Below, one piece after another: positions 37,404-46,881 of a DNA stretch of 64,000 nucleotides; position 1 is the stretch's first letter, and each line of letters begins with the position of its first letter. The notes beneath the pieces are model-generated. The model ran no database searches. It was not told the origin of the DNA and saw only the letters and a program-made list of their open reading frames with translations. Position numbers and translations under genes: made by a program. This stretch comes from Coccinella septempunctata (Eukaryota > Arthropoda > Insecta > Coleoptera > Coccinellidae), in NCBI RefSeq assembly GCF_907165205.1, contig NC_058196.1:8226501-8290500 (forward strand), written 5' to 3'.

Positions 37404-37558
37404 ATTTCAGGTTTTAAACACACTGTAGATTAAAAATTCTAACTGTACTGACACGAATTGAAAAACGAAGCACAACTGTACCAAGACACCCATTTACGTT
37501 CATTTATATACTCGTAGGAATAGCTAGGTACGTAATTTTTTTCTGAGAACCGTAAGAT

Positions 37559-38617
37559 TGTAACATTCAAATGTAATGTTCCTTTGATTTCGATGCGCCA
37601 GCGCCAGTCGCGCGCAATCTCTAAAAATCATGTGTTAAGAAAATTCTGCCTAGAAAATTCCAGAAGGGATTTGATCAGTAGAAACTCATGTGCTTCCTTT
37701 GTGATTCAGATTTGTACCTAATTTTATCTATATCTCATTTCGCAATTACCATCTACATCCTGGAATTGAGGGTGTTAATATTCGTTCTTCAGTTAATACG
37801 TAAGTGTAACAACAGAAGATTTCACGTCCTTTCTCTAATTCAATTCAATACATTGTATTCTAGTTGAGAGTATACCTATAGTGTATCTGCTCCATTTGTA
37901 TTCACCGATTTGGATGTTCCGAACTGTACAAATACTGTATCAGGAATTCAAGAATTTTATTAGCTTTCCTCCTACAAGGGGTAAGTCCTATTAACATGTT
38001 CCTCGAGAATTCAATTAGGTTACTTATATATTATTATAATTATGTTAGGGACTGAGGGAGCTCTCATAAAGACTTTCCTCTCAAGATTTGAAATTGAAGA
38101 GCATTTTGAAAGGAGATTTGTGTGCTGTTCTTTTCCATTTCTCAAGGCAGGATCCACCGCCTATCAAAAGGTGCTTGGAATTCAAAATCGATAAGGAAAA
38201 AGGTCAGATCTGTCCATTTTGAGCAATTTGTAGAATTACTTTGTAAATAATTAGGAATAAGTATATTAGGATTAGATTCAACAAGGTACCTTGGTAATTT
38301 TGGGAATTTTGGTTCAATAGATTGTTATTGAAGTTTCATATTTTCTTTATCATTTAATTTTCCTCACATATGATATATTCCATTTTTCTATAATACACTT
38401 TCCAGATTTTGTGTAATTTTCAACATCATTGCATTTAATTGTGAAATAGAAATCTGGTGGCGCCCAATAAATTAATTTTAATTTCAGTTAAAACTAAACA
38501 CCCTCCTTATCCGCGACCCAGCCCTCTAAAGACTACAACAGCTGCCAATTGCATTATTTTGCCCAGTTCAGTTATATAAATTTCTTAATAACAAAAATAA
38601 ATAAAAAGGCGGTGGCA
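37559..38617 (+). repeat. 5' LTR of the Ty3/gypsy element
   Basis: Starts TGTAACATTC exactly where similarity to the ankyrin segment ends. The likely end is ...GGTGGCA, six bases before the primer-binding site. An AATAAA at 38466-38471 could serve polyadenylation. At 38458-38467 there is TGGCGCCCAA, the first ten bases of the primer-binding site, so the exact LTR end is uncertain. No 3' LTR is present for comparison. Confidence 0.6.
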
Positions 38618-38623
38618 AAAAAA

Positions 38624-38641
38624 TGGCGCCCAACGTGGGGC
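38624..38641 (+). promoter_or_regulatory. tRNA primer-binding site (lysine type)
   Basis: TGGCGCCCAACGTGGGGC is the 18-nt complement typical of a tRNA-Lys 3' end, as used by several retroelements including some gypsy-type insect elements. Its place just after the LTR and about 440 bp before gag fits its use as the start of minus-strand DNA synthesis. Confidence 0.85.
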
Positions 38642-39081
38642 CAGAGGCTTTTCGTTACTGATTTTGCTAACTCTAATAGTAGAATATTATTGATATCAAT
38701 TTTCGAGGGGAATATATCTTGTGTGAGGTATATCTAGAGTAAGATATTTTTTAATCGATTCATGAAATTTCGTTGATTGTCTAGAAGGATTTTTAGAATA
38801 CTTCATGAGAATTTAAAATTTTGAAGAGTTCGGAGGAATATCCCGATACATATTCACGAAATTCACATAAATAACATATGCTCATAATTTTTTTTACATA
38901 TTGTAAACAATACCAGTTTTCCGTTTGGATTCACTTCGAATTATTAACATCGAAATTCATGGCCACCTGAAACATTTATTTATCACTGATTGATTCATTT
39001 TTCTCATATGTTTGAGAATTTAATTTTGAATTAGGATATTTGTTCGTATTTTCCTTTCATATCAACATATATTGTGGAAAT

Positions 39082-40422
39082 ATGGATGAAGAATTTAAAC
39101 CTGTTCATTTACTTGTTGATGAACTCAATTATGAATTACGTATTAGAGGTGTTATTTCATCTAGAGTACAAGATGAAAAAAGAAAAATATTATCTCGATT
39201 ATTGGCTAAGGAAAAATGTAATCAAGGTTTAACTTTAGGCGATCCAACTTATGAATTTGAGAAAGAACGTGAGGAAATTTCTAGTACTTTGCAATCAATA
39301 CAAGCACTTGTTGAAGATTTTGAAGGTGATGAAAATGATTCAATTTTTAAAAGGTCTAAATCCCGTTTAACACATGTCTCGAATCGTATAAAGAGAATGC
39401 CTATTGATGTTACCGATGATAATGAAAAGGACTTCAAAAATGAAGCATTAGCCACTGCGTTAGCAATAGAAGCTGAGTTGTATGAAAAGTTACGCACTGA
39501 AAAAACTGTTGATGACGATAAAAAATTTCCTAACAACAATTTGTCACAAATTATACCTATCGCTACTCCGCCTTCTAATTCAGTTCCTGTATATAAGTGG
39601 GACGTAAAATTTAATGGTAATGCTAAATTGTTACATCCATTTTTAGAAAGAGTTTCGGAATTTTCAATTTCCAGAAAAGTGTCTGAAGACGAAATATTCA
39701 ATTCGGCAATTGATCTTTTTACTGATAAGGCTTATGTTTGGTTTAGAACTATACGATCTACGGTCAAAGACTGGTCTTCTTTAGTTACACTATTGAAGAA
39801 AACATTTTTGCCTCCTGATTTCGATGAAGTTATTTGGGAGGATATCAAATCCAGAAAACAAGGAAGAAAAGAACCAATTTTAATTTTTATTGCCATTATA
39901 GAAACTTTATTCAACAGATTATCTCGTCCTCCGTCTGAACATACTAAAGTAAAAATCATTAGAAATAATTTGCTTCCAGAATATGTCTCTCAATTAGCAT
40001 TGATTGATATCGATGATTTCCCTTCACTCATCAAACTTTGTGAAAAATTGGAAGTTGCTTCTTTCATAAAGAACAAAAGTCAAAATTTAAGTTCTTCCAA
40101 ACAAAGTTCCTTTTTAGAACCTGAATTATCGTATGTTGACTCTTCCGGGCCATCAACATCGAACTATAGTTCAAAAAACCTCTCTAAGTCTAAAGTGCCA
40201 GACTCAATCAATAATAGTGGTGAATATAGAAATTCAAGGGTTAATATCGCATCTGCAGAACAATCATTGTTGAATGGTAAAGATAAGAAAGTTTTTTGTT
40301 GGAATTGTAATAAACCGAATCATACATATCAAAATTGTCGCAATGCCAGAAGACGTTTTTGTTTTGGTTGTGGCACTCCAAATGTCACTAAGTTGAATTG
40401 TCCATCATGCTCAAAAAACTAA
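39082..40422 (+). CDS. gag: Ty3/gypsy Gag (capsid and nucleocapsid)
   Basis: 446 residues from the ATG at 39082 (MDEEFKPVHLLVDELNYELR). The frame is open 14 codons further upstream but lacks another good start. Gag forms the particle that packages the element RNA. The N-terminus has the motif LLVDELNYELRIRG, also found in the second Gag at 54341-55200. The middle contains a conserved retrotransposon Gag region (VYKWDVKFNGNAKLLHPFLE, then WFRTIRSTVKDWSSL). Two zinc knuckles close the protein: CWNCNKPNHTYQNC (residues 406-419, standard CCHC) and CFGCGTPNVTKLNC (427-440), in which valine replaces the histidine. The stop lies inside the pol overlap, directly after the slippery site. Confidence 0.9.
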   Translation: MDEEFKPVHLLVDELNYELRIRGVISSRVQDEKRKILSRLLAKEKCNQGLTLGDPTYEFEKEREEISSTLQSIQALVEDFEGDENDSIFKRSKSRLTHVSNRIKRMPIDVTDDNEKDFKNEALATALAIEAELYEKLRTEKTVDDDKKFPNNNLSQIIPIATPPSNSVPVYKWDVKFNGNAKLLHPFLERVSEFSISRKVSEDEIFNSAIDLFTDKAYVWFRTIRSTVKDWSSLVTLLKKTFLPPDFDEVIWEDIKSRKQGRKEPILIFIAIIETLFNRLSRPPSEHTKVKIIRNNLLPEYVSQLALIDIDDFPSLIKLCEKLEVASFIKNKSQNLSSSKQSSFLEPELSYVDSSGPSTSNYSSKNLSKSKVPDSINNSGEYRNSRVNIASAEQSLLNGKDKKVFCWNCNKPNHTYQNCRNARRRFCFGCGTPNVTKLNCPSCSKN

Positions 40423-40461
40423 CTGGGCAGAGGGTCCACCACAGCCGAACGGACCTTCTGC
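40413..40461 (+). promoter_or_regulatory. -1 ribosomal frameshift signal at gag/pol overlap
   Basis: The slippery heptamer A-AAA-AAC (40413-40419) is in the gag frame directly before the gag TAA. After a 7-nt spacer comes a hairpin with arms GCAGAGGGTCC (40427-40437) and GGACCTTCTGC (40451-40461): 11 pairs, one of them G-U, with a 13-nt loop. Pol is in the -1 frame and has no stop from here on. All parts of a standard -1 frameshift signal are in place. Confidence 0.88.
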
Positions 40462-42602
40462 AAGAAAAATTTCGAAATGCTAAATTTAATCGGGATGGTT
40501 TCAATTTATGGCTAGAAAAAATTAGAACCTTTTATTCTCAAGAACCACATCAAATCAATGTAGCACCTATGATTTTGAAAAATAATTTTTCCGATAACCG
40601 TCCTTATATTCAAGTTGATATTTTTGATGTTTCTGTCAGGGCATTATTAGACTCTGGAGCAAATATTTCAATAATTGGTGCCAAGGGTTTCGTTTGGCTG
40701 GAAAATTTGAACCTAAAAAAAATTCCTTCAAATGTACCGCATGTTGTGCTGGCAGATGGCACAAAACAAATTGTAAATAGTATGGTTGAGCTTCCTCTAA
40801 CTGTGAATAAAACTTGTAAAATTATAAAGGCTCTAGTAGTTCCCGGACTGGAACACGAGTTAATTTTAGTTAGTGATTTCTGTGGTCTCTTTGGAGTAAG
40901 TATTGATTTCAAAAATAATATTTGGAATGTCCAAGCCAATGTAATCGATGCTTCTCGAGATATCTCGTCAAATAAGACTCATCCTCTTTTCAGTTTAGAC
41001 GCGTTAACCGAGGAACAGCGTGAAAAAGCATTAATGACTATCAATTCTTTTCATGACATTGATAGCGAAAATAGATTAGGACGAACCAATAAAATAACTG
41101 CAAAAATAGAGACTAAGGAACACCAACCTTTCAGACAACGCCAGTATCTTATGTCTCCCCCAATGTTGGAGATCTTGAACCAACATATAGATGAAATGTT
41201 GAAATTAGGAATAATTGAACCCTCCAATAGTCCCTATTGTTCTCCTGTCCTTTTAGTAAAACGCAAAGAGCCTAATCAATACCGTTTTTGTTTTGATGGA
41301 CGAAAATTAAATGAAATAACTATTCATGATAGTTATCCATTACCAAGGATAGATAGGATTTTAAACATGTTGAGAAATGCAAAATACATATCTTCATTGG
41401 ATTTTCGATCAGATTTCTGGCAAATTCCTTTAGATGAAAGTTCCAAAGAAAAAACTTCGTTCAACGTGCCAGGTAGAGGTTCTTTCCAATTTAAAGTCCT
41501 TCCTTTTGGGTTGCGAAACGCAGCACAAATTCAGCAAAGACTGGTTGATCGTCTTTTTGGGCCTAAATATGAACCTAAGGTTTTCACTTATCTTGACGAT
41601 TTCATTATTATATCAGAAACATTCGAGGAGCACATAAAAATACTGGAAGAAGTAAAATCAATTTTGAAAGACGCCAACTTGACAATTAATTTGGGTAAAT
41701 GTGATTTCTTTAAATCTTCTTTAAAATATTTAGGTTTCATTGTAAGTTCTAGCGGTATAGGTACAGATCCTGATAAAGTTCAGTCGATGTTGGATTATCC
41801 GAGACCTACAAATACGACTGAAGTTAAAAGGTTCATCGGTATGTGTTCTTGGTACCGCCGTTTTATATCCCAATTTTCGTCTATACTAAGTCCCATAAAT
41901 GATCTATTAAAAAATAAAGGACGCTCGAAAAAACAACCTATTGTTTGGACACCGGAAGCAGAAGAGGCTTTCATGAAAATAAAAAATGCCTTGATATCGG
42001 CACCTATCTTATGTTCTCCTGATTTTGAACGAAAATTTACTATTCAAGTCGACGCATCAAATGTTGGTGTGGGTGGTGTTCTCACACAAACTGTAGACGA
42101 AGAAGAACGTGTGATTGCTTACTGTAGTAGATCTCTAACGCGAACCGAAAGGAACTACACTGTGTCGGAACGTGAATTATTAGCTTTAATTTTTGGTATA
42201 GAGAAATTTCGACCTTGGGTCGAAGGTTCTCAATTTGATGTGATAACGGATCATTATTCACTTTTGTACCTAAATAATTTGAAAAATCCAACAGGAAGAT
42301 TAGCTCGTTGGGCCGCTAAATTGGCTCAGTACGATTTCAAATTGATACACCGGAAGGGCTCTTTGAATGTTGTTCCGGATGCACTATCTCGATCGATAGA
42401 ACAAGATACTGTCCCTGAAATTTCAAATATAAAAGTTTCATTTAGACCATCACCCGATAAATGGTACGAAAAAATGTGCGAGAATGTTTTAGAGTTTCCT
42501 GAAAAATTCCTACAATGGAAAGTCGAAAATGAAATTCTTTACAAGTTCATTCCGAATAATTTGTTGATCAATTCCAATATCAATAGTTCAGATAGGAATT
42601 GA
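40413..42602 (+). CDS. pol: Ty3/gypsy Pol (protease-RT-RNase H), truncated
   Basis: Expressed by -1 frameshifting from gag. The frame opens at 40398 without gag. Numbering from 40398: protease RALLDSGANISIIG with the DSG triad at 85-87; reverse transcriptase with KYISSLDFRSDFWQIPL, LPFGLRNAA and FTYLDDFIII, the catalytic YLDD at 398-401; RNase H with QVDASNVGVGG (Asp 552), ERELLAL and VITDHYSLLYL (Asp 618, His 619). The RT departs from the common SGYWQIPL and NAPATFQ forms (SDFWQIPL, NAAQIQQ). The frame reaches the linker before integrase (WKVENEILYKFIPNNLL) and then reads about ten residues of satellite to a stop at 42600-42602. With no integrase it could not move on its own. Confidence 0.9.
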   Translation, partial: KKLTGQRVHHSRTDLLQEKFRNAKFNRDGFNLWLEKIRTFYSQEPHQINVAPMILKNNFSDNRPYIQVDIFDVSVRALLDSGANISIIGAKGFVWLENLNLKKIPSNVPHVVLADGTKQIVNSMVELPLTVNKTCKIIKALVVPGLEHELILVSDFCGLFGVSIDFKNNIWNVQANVIDASRDISSNKTHPLFSLDALTEEQREKALMTINSFHDIDSENRLGRTNKITAKIETKEHQPFRQRQYLMSPPMLEILNQHIDEMLKLGIIEPSNSPYCSPVLLVKRKEPNQYRFCFDGRKLNEITIHDSYPLPRIDRILNMLRNAKYISSLDFRSDFWQIPLDESSKEKTSFNVPGRGSFQFKVLPFGLRNAAQIQQRLVDRLFGPKYEPKVFTYLDDFIIISETFEEHIKILEEVKSILKDANLTINLGKCDFFKSSLKYLGFIVSSSGIGTDPDKVQSMLDYPRPTNTTEVKRFIGMCSWYRRFISQFSSILSPINDLLKNKGRSKKQPIVWTPEAEEAFMKIKNALISAPILCSPDFERKFTIQVDASNVGVGGVLTQTVDEEERVIAYCSRSLTRTERNYTVSERELLALIFGIEKFRPWVEGSQFDVITDHYSLLYLNNLKNPTGRLARWAAKLAQYDFKLIHRKGSLNVVPDALSRSIEQDTVPEISNIKVSFRPSPDKWYEKMCENVLEFPEKFLQWKVENEILYKFIPNNLLINSNINSSDRN

Positions 42603-44371
42603 GATTTCAGTGGTCTATTCGGCAAAGTGTGATATCAATTCCTCGAAAACTGTTGGTTCAATTCGAACCAAATCTTGAAACTGCACATAGTTTTCGAAAT
42701 GAGATGCATATGTTGAATTTCAGTTCGATATTTCTGATAGGAATTTAGATTTCAGTGGTCTATTCGGCAAAGTGTGATATCAATTCCTCAAAAACTGTTG
42801 AACCAATTCGACCCAAATCTTGAAAACGCACATAGTTTTCGAATTGAGATGCACATGTTGAATTTCAGATCGATAGTTCTGATAGGAATGAAGATTTCAG
42901 TAGTCGATTCGGCAAAATATCATTTCAATTCCTAAGGTAATATTGGATCGATTCGAACCAAATCTTGAAACTGCACATAGTTTTCGAATTGAGATGCACA
43001 TGTTGAATTTCAGTTCGAAAGTTCAGATAGGAATTGAGATTTCAATGGTCAATTCGGCAAAGTGTGATATCAATTCCTCGAAAACTGTTGGATCAATTCG
43101 AACCGAATCTTGAAACTGCACATAGTTTTCGAATTGAGATGCACATGTTGAATTTCAGTTCGATAGTGCAGATAGGAATTGAGATTTCAGTGGTCTATTC
43201 GGCAAAGTGTGATATCAATTCCTCGAAAACTGTTGGATCAATTCGAAACAAATCTTGAAACTGCACATAGTTTTCGAAATGAGATGCATATGTTGAATTT
43301 CAGTTCGATAGTTCTGATAGGAATTGAGATTTCAGTGGTCTATTCGGCAAAGTGTGATATCAATTCCTCAAAAACTGTTGAACCAATTCGACCCAAATCT
43401 TGAAACTGCACATAGTTTTCGAATTGAGATGCACATGTTGAATTTCAGATCGATAGTTCTGATAGGAATTAAGATTTCAGTAGTCGATTCGGCAAAATAT
43501 CATTTCAATTCCTAAGGAACTATTGGATCGATTCGAACCAAATCTTGAAACTGCACATAGTTTTCGAATTGAGATGCACATGTTGAATTTCAGATCGATA
43601 GTTCAGATAGGAATTGAGATTTCAGAGGTCAATTCGGCAAAGTGTGATATCAATTCCTTGAAAACTGTTTGATCAATTCGAACCAAATCTTGAAACTGCA
43701 CATAGTTTTCGAAATGAGATGCATATGTTGAATTTCAGTTCGATAGTTCTGATAGGAATTGAGATTTCAGTGGTCTATTCGGCAAAGTGTGATATCAATT
43801 CCTCAAAAACTGTTGAACCAATTAGACCCAAATCTTGAAACTGCACATAGTTTTCGAATTGAGATGCACATGTTGAATTTCAGATCGATAGTTCTGATAG
43901 GAATGAAGATTTCAGTAGTCGATTCGGCAAAATATCATTTCAATTTCTAAGGAACTATTGGATCGATTCGAACCAAATCTTGAAACTGCACATAGTTTTC
44001 GAATTGAGATGCACATGTTGAATATCAGTTCGATAGTGCAGATAGGAATTGAGATTTCAGTGGTCTATTCGGCAAAGTGTGATATCAATTCCTCAAAAAC
44101 TGTTGAACCAATTAGACCCAAATCTTGAAACTGCACATAGTTTTCGAATTGAGATGCACATGTTGAATTTCAGATCGATAGTTCTGATAGGAATGAAGAT
44201 TTCAGTAGTCGATTCGGCAAAATATCATTTCAATTCCTAAGGAACTATTGGATCGATTCGAACCAAATCTTGAAACTGCACATAGTTTTCGAATTGAGAT
44301 GCACATGTTGAATTTCAGTTCGATAGTTCAGATAGGAATTGAGATTTCAGTGGTCTATTCGGCAAAGTGTG
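42581..44371 (+). repeat. 145-bp satellite array, block 8 (plus orientation)
   Basis: About twelve monomers, starting directly at the truncated Ty3/gypsy pol. 43759-43950 and 44049-44240 repeat a two-monomer unit of 290 bp. The block is interrupted, not ended, by the LINE patch at 44372. Confidence 0.95.
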
Positions 44372-44980
44372 CCTTCATACCAACAACACCGCTAGAATAC
44401 AGCATAATGGCTCTACAACCGACCATTTCTCAACCAACTCTGGAATAAAACAAGGCTGCGTATTAGCGCCTTTACTGTTCAATATTTTCGCCATAGCTGT
44501 ATCGATAATTGCTGACATGAGCATGCCCGTAAGAGGTGTTGGGATAAGATTCAGATTTGATGGAGGCCTGTTTAACCTGAAGCGCCTCAGAGCAAAAACC
44601 CGTACCAAGTTTATCACGGAACTTCAATATGCAGACGACTGTTCACTCATCGCTAGCAGCTCAGAGGATCTACAGATAATGATGGACACCTATAAACATA
44701 TATACGAAGCTTTAGGCCTTAGACTCAATATTGACAAGACCAAAATCCTGGTAAGTCCGCCAGAAAGCCTTCAAGCAGATATCAGCCTGGACAATGAAAC
44801 TCTAGAACAGGTCGAGCAGTTCAAATACTTGGGAAGCTTCATAAATACTAGGGCTAACCTTGACACGGAAATACACAACCGTATCAATTCGGCATCACGG
44901 GCATTCTGGAAGCTGAAGGACAGAGTGATCCAAAATCACGACCTCAATCTGAAGACCAAGACAGCTGTTTACAGAGCAGT
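44372..44980 (+). mobile_element. LINE reverse-transcriptase patch inside a satellite monomer
   Basis: About 609 bp of non-LTR retrotransposon with an intact frame of about 200 codons: SGIKQGCVLAPLLFNIFAI, then FITELQYADDCSLIASS with the catalytic YADD, LGLRLNIDKTKILVSPPES, FKYLGSFINTRANLDTEI and KTKTAVYRAVV. It covers the RT palm from the GxxQGxxLSP-type motif into the thumb. It lacks an endonuclease, the RT N-terminus and any 3' end or A-tail. The satellite is in phase across it (AAAGTGTG on the left, GTGATATCAATTC on the right). The open frame 44367-45176 continues into satellite and so makes a chimeric frame of no obvious value. Confidence 0.85.
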
Positions 44981-46533
44981 GGTGATATCAATTCTTCGAA
45001 AACTCTTTGATCAATTTGAACCAAATTTTGAAACTGCACATAGTTTTCGAAATGGGATGCACATGTTGAATTTCAGTTCGATAGTTCAGATAGGAATTGA
45101 GATTTCAGTGGTCAATTCGGCAAAGTGTGAATCTAATTCCTCGAACAATGTTGGATCAATTCGAACCAAATCTTGAAATTTCACACAGTTTTCGAATTGA
45201 GATGCAAATGTTGAATTTCAGTTCGATAGTTCAGATAGGAATTGAGATTTCAGTGGTCAATTCGGCAAAGTGTGATATCAATTCCTCGAAAACTGTTGAA
45301 TCAATTCGAACCAAATTTTGAAACTGCACATAGTTTTCGAAATGGGATGCACATGTTGAATTTCAGTTCGATAGTTCAGATAGGAATTGAGATTTCAGTG
45401 GTCAATTCGGCAAAGTGTGATACTAATTCCTCGAACAATGTTGGATCAATTCGAACCAAATCTTGAAATTTTACACAGTTTTCGAATTGAGATGCACATG
45501 TTGAATTTCAGTTCGATAGTTCAGATAGGAATTGAGATTTCAGTTGTCAATTCGGCAAAGTGTGATATCAATTCCTTGAAAACTGTTGGATCAATTTGAA
45601 CCAAATTTTGAAACTGCACATAGTTTTCGAAATATGATGCACATGTTGAATTTCAGTTCGATAGTTCTGATAGGAATGGAGATTTCAGTGGTCGATTCGA
45701 CAAAATATAATTTCCATTCCTAAGGAACTATTGGATCGATTCGAACCAAATCTTGAAACTGCACATAGTTTTCGGATTGAGATGCACATGTTGAATTTCA
45801 GTTCGATAGTTCAGATAGGAATTGAGATTTCAGTGGTCGAATCGACAAAATATCATTTCAATTCCTAAGGAACTATTGGATCAATTCGACCCAAATCCCG
45901 AAACTGTACACAGTTTTTGATTTGAGATGCATATGTTGAATTTTAGTTCGATAGTTCAGATAGGAATTGTGATTTCAGTGGTCAATTCGGCAAAGTGTGA
46001 TATCAATTCCTCGAAAACTGTTGGATCAATTCGAACCAAATCTTGAAACTGCACATAGTTTTCGAATTGAGATGCACTTGTTGAATTTCAGATCGATAGT
46101 TCTAATAGGAATGGAGATTTCAGAAGTCGATTCGACAAAATATCATTTCAATTCCCAAGGAACTATTGGATCAATTCGAACCAAATCTTGAAACTGCACA
46201 TAGTTTTCGGATTGAGATGCACATGTTGAATTTCAGTTCGATAGTTCAGATAGGAATTGAGATTTCAGTGGTCAATTCGGCAAAGTGTGATATCAATTCC
46301 TTGAAAACTGTTGGATCAATTCGAACCGAATCTTGAAACTGCACATAGTTTTCGAAATGTGATGCACATGTTGAATTTCAGTTCGATAGTTCTGATAGGA
46401 ATTGAGATTTCAGTGGTCTATTCGGCAAAGTGAGATATCAATTTCTCAAAAACTGTTGGACCAATTCGACCCAAATCTTGAAACTGCACATAGTTTTCGA
46501 AATGAGACGCACATGTTGAATTTCAGATCGATA
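44981..46533 (+). repeat. 145-bp satellite array, block 9 (plus orientation)
   Basis: About eleven monomers resuming in phase after the LINE patch. It ends at GATCGATAGG, where an inverted half copy of the Tc1-like element starts. Confidence 0.95.
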
Positions 46534-46881
46534 GGAAATATTCAGCTGAAATATACGTCGTTCAGATTCAGATGAAACATTATATAAATTCTCTTACATT
46601 GAATTTTGTTCGCTACCGTCTAACGTATTGTGGATTTTAGAATATCAGGGTATAACTATTTGAATGAGCGGACCTGAATTCTAAATATCACTTCCTGAAA
46701 CCCTGTCTCTTTTTTCAATCACTTTCGGCATTTTCGTAATAAAAATTGATATTAGTTGTGGAAACGGCGTTATGACATTAACGACATTTCATGAGTGCCA
46801 ACTTAACTTCGTTCTAGTTACAAAAACTTGAGAAAATTATTTCATGGCCAACCGACTGCTAAAATAAATTTGAATGAAGTA
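46534..46881 (-). mobile_element. Left half of the Tc1-like element, inverted (1)
   Basis: Inverse match to about 6757-7104, ending in the left terminal inverted repeat (GAATGAAGTA) followed by TA (46882-46883) and satellite GTTTTCG. The inner edge lies within the transposase-like frame, near GGAAATATTCAGCTG. No coding potential. Confidence 0.88.

Larger units (their letters stand above)
37559..42580 (+). mobile_element. Ty3/gypsy retrotransposon, 3'-truncated by satellite
   Basis: Order: 5' LTR (37559 to about 38617), lysine-type primer-binding site, gag, then protease, reverse transcriptase and RNase H in the -1 frame. The element stops in pol before the integrase catalytic core. Satellite begins at about 42580 (ATCAATAGTTCAGATAGG). 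Integrase, polypurine tract and 3' LTR are missing. The present reading frames have no internal stop, so the element was young when it was cut. Its left end interrupts the upstream region of ankyrin copy C after CCGTAAGAT. Confidence 0.88.

Noticed and set aside
39249..39701. 150-residue minus frame in the gag region, and 40610-40939 in pol
   Set aside because: Both are antisense shadows of clearly recognisable gag and pol.
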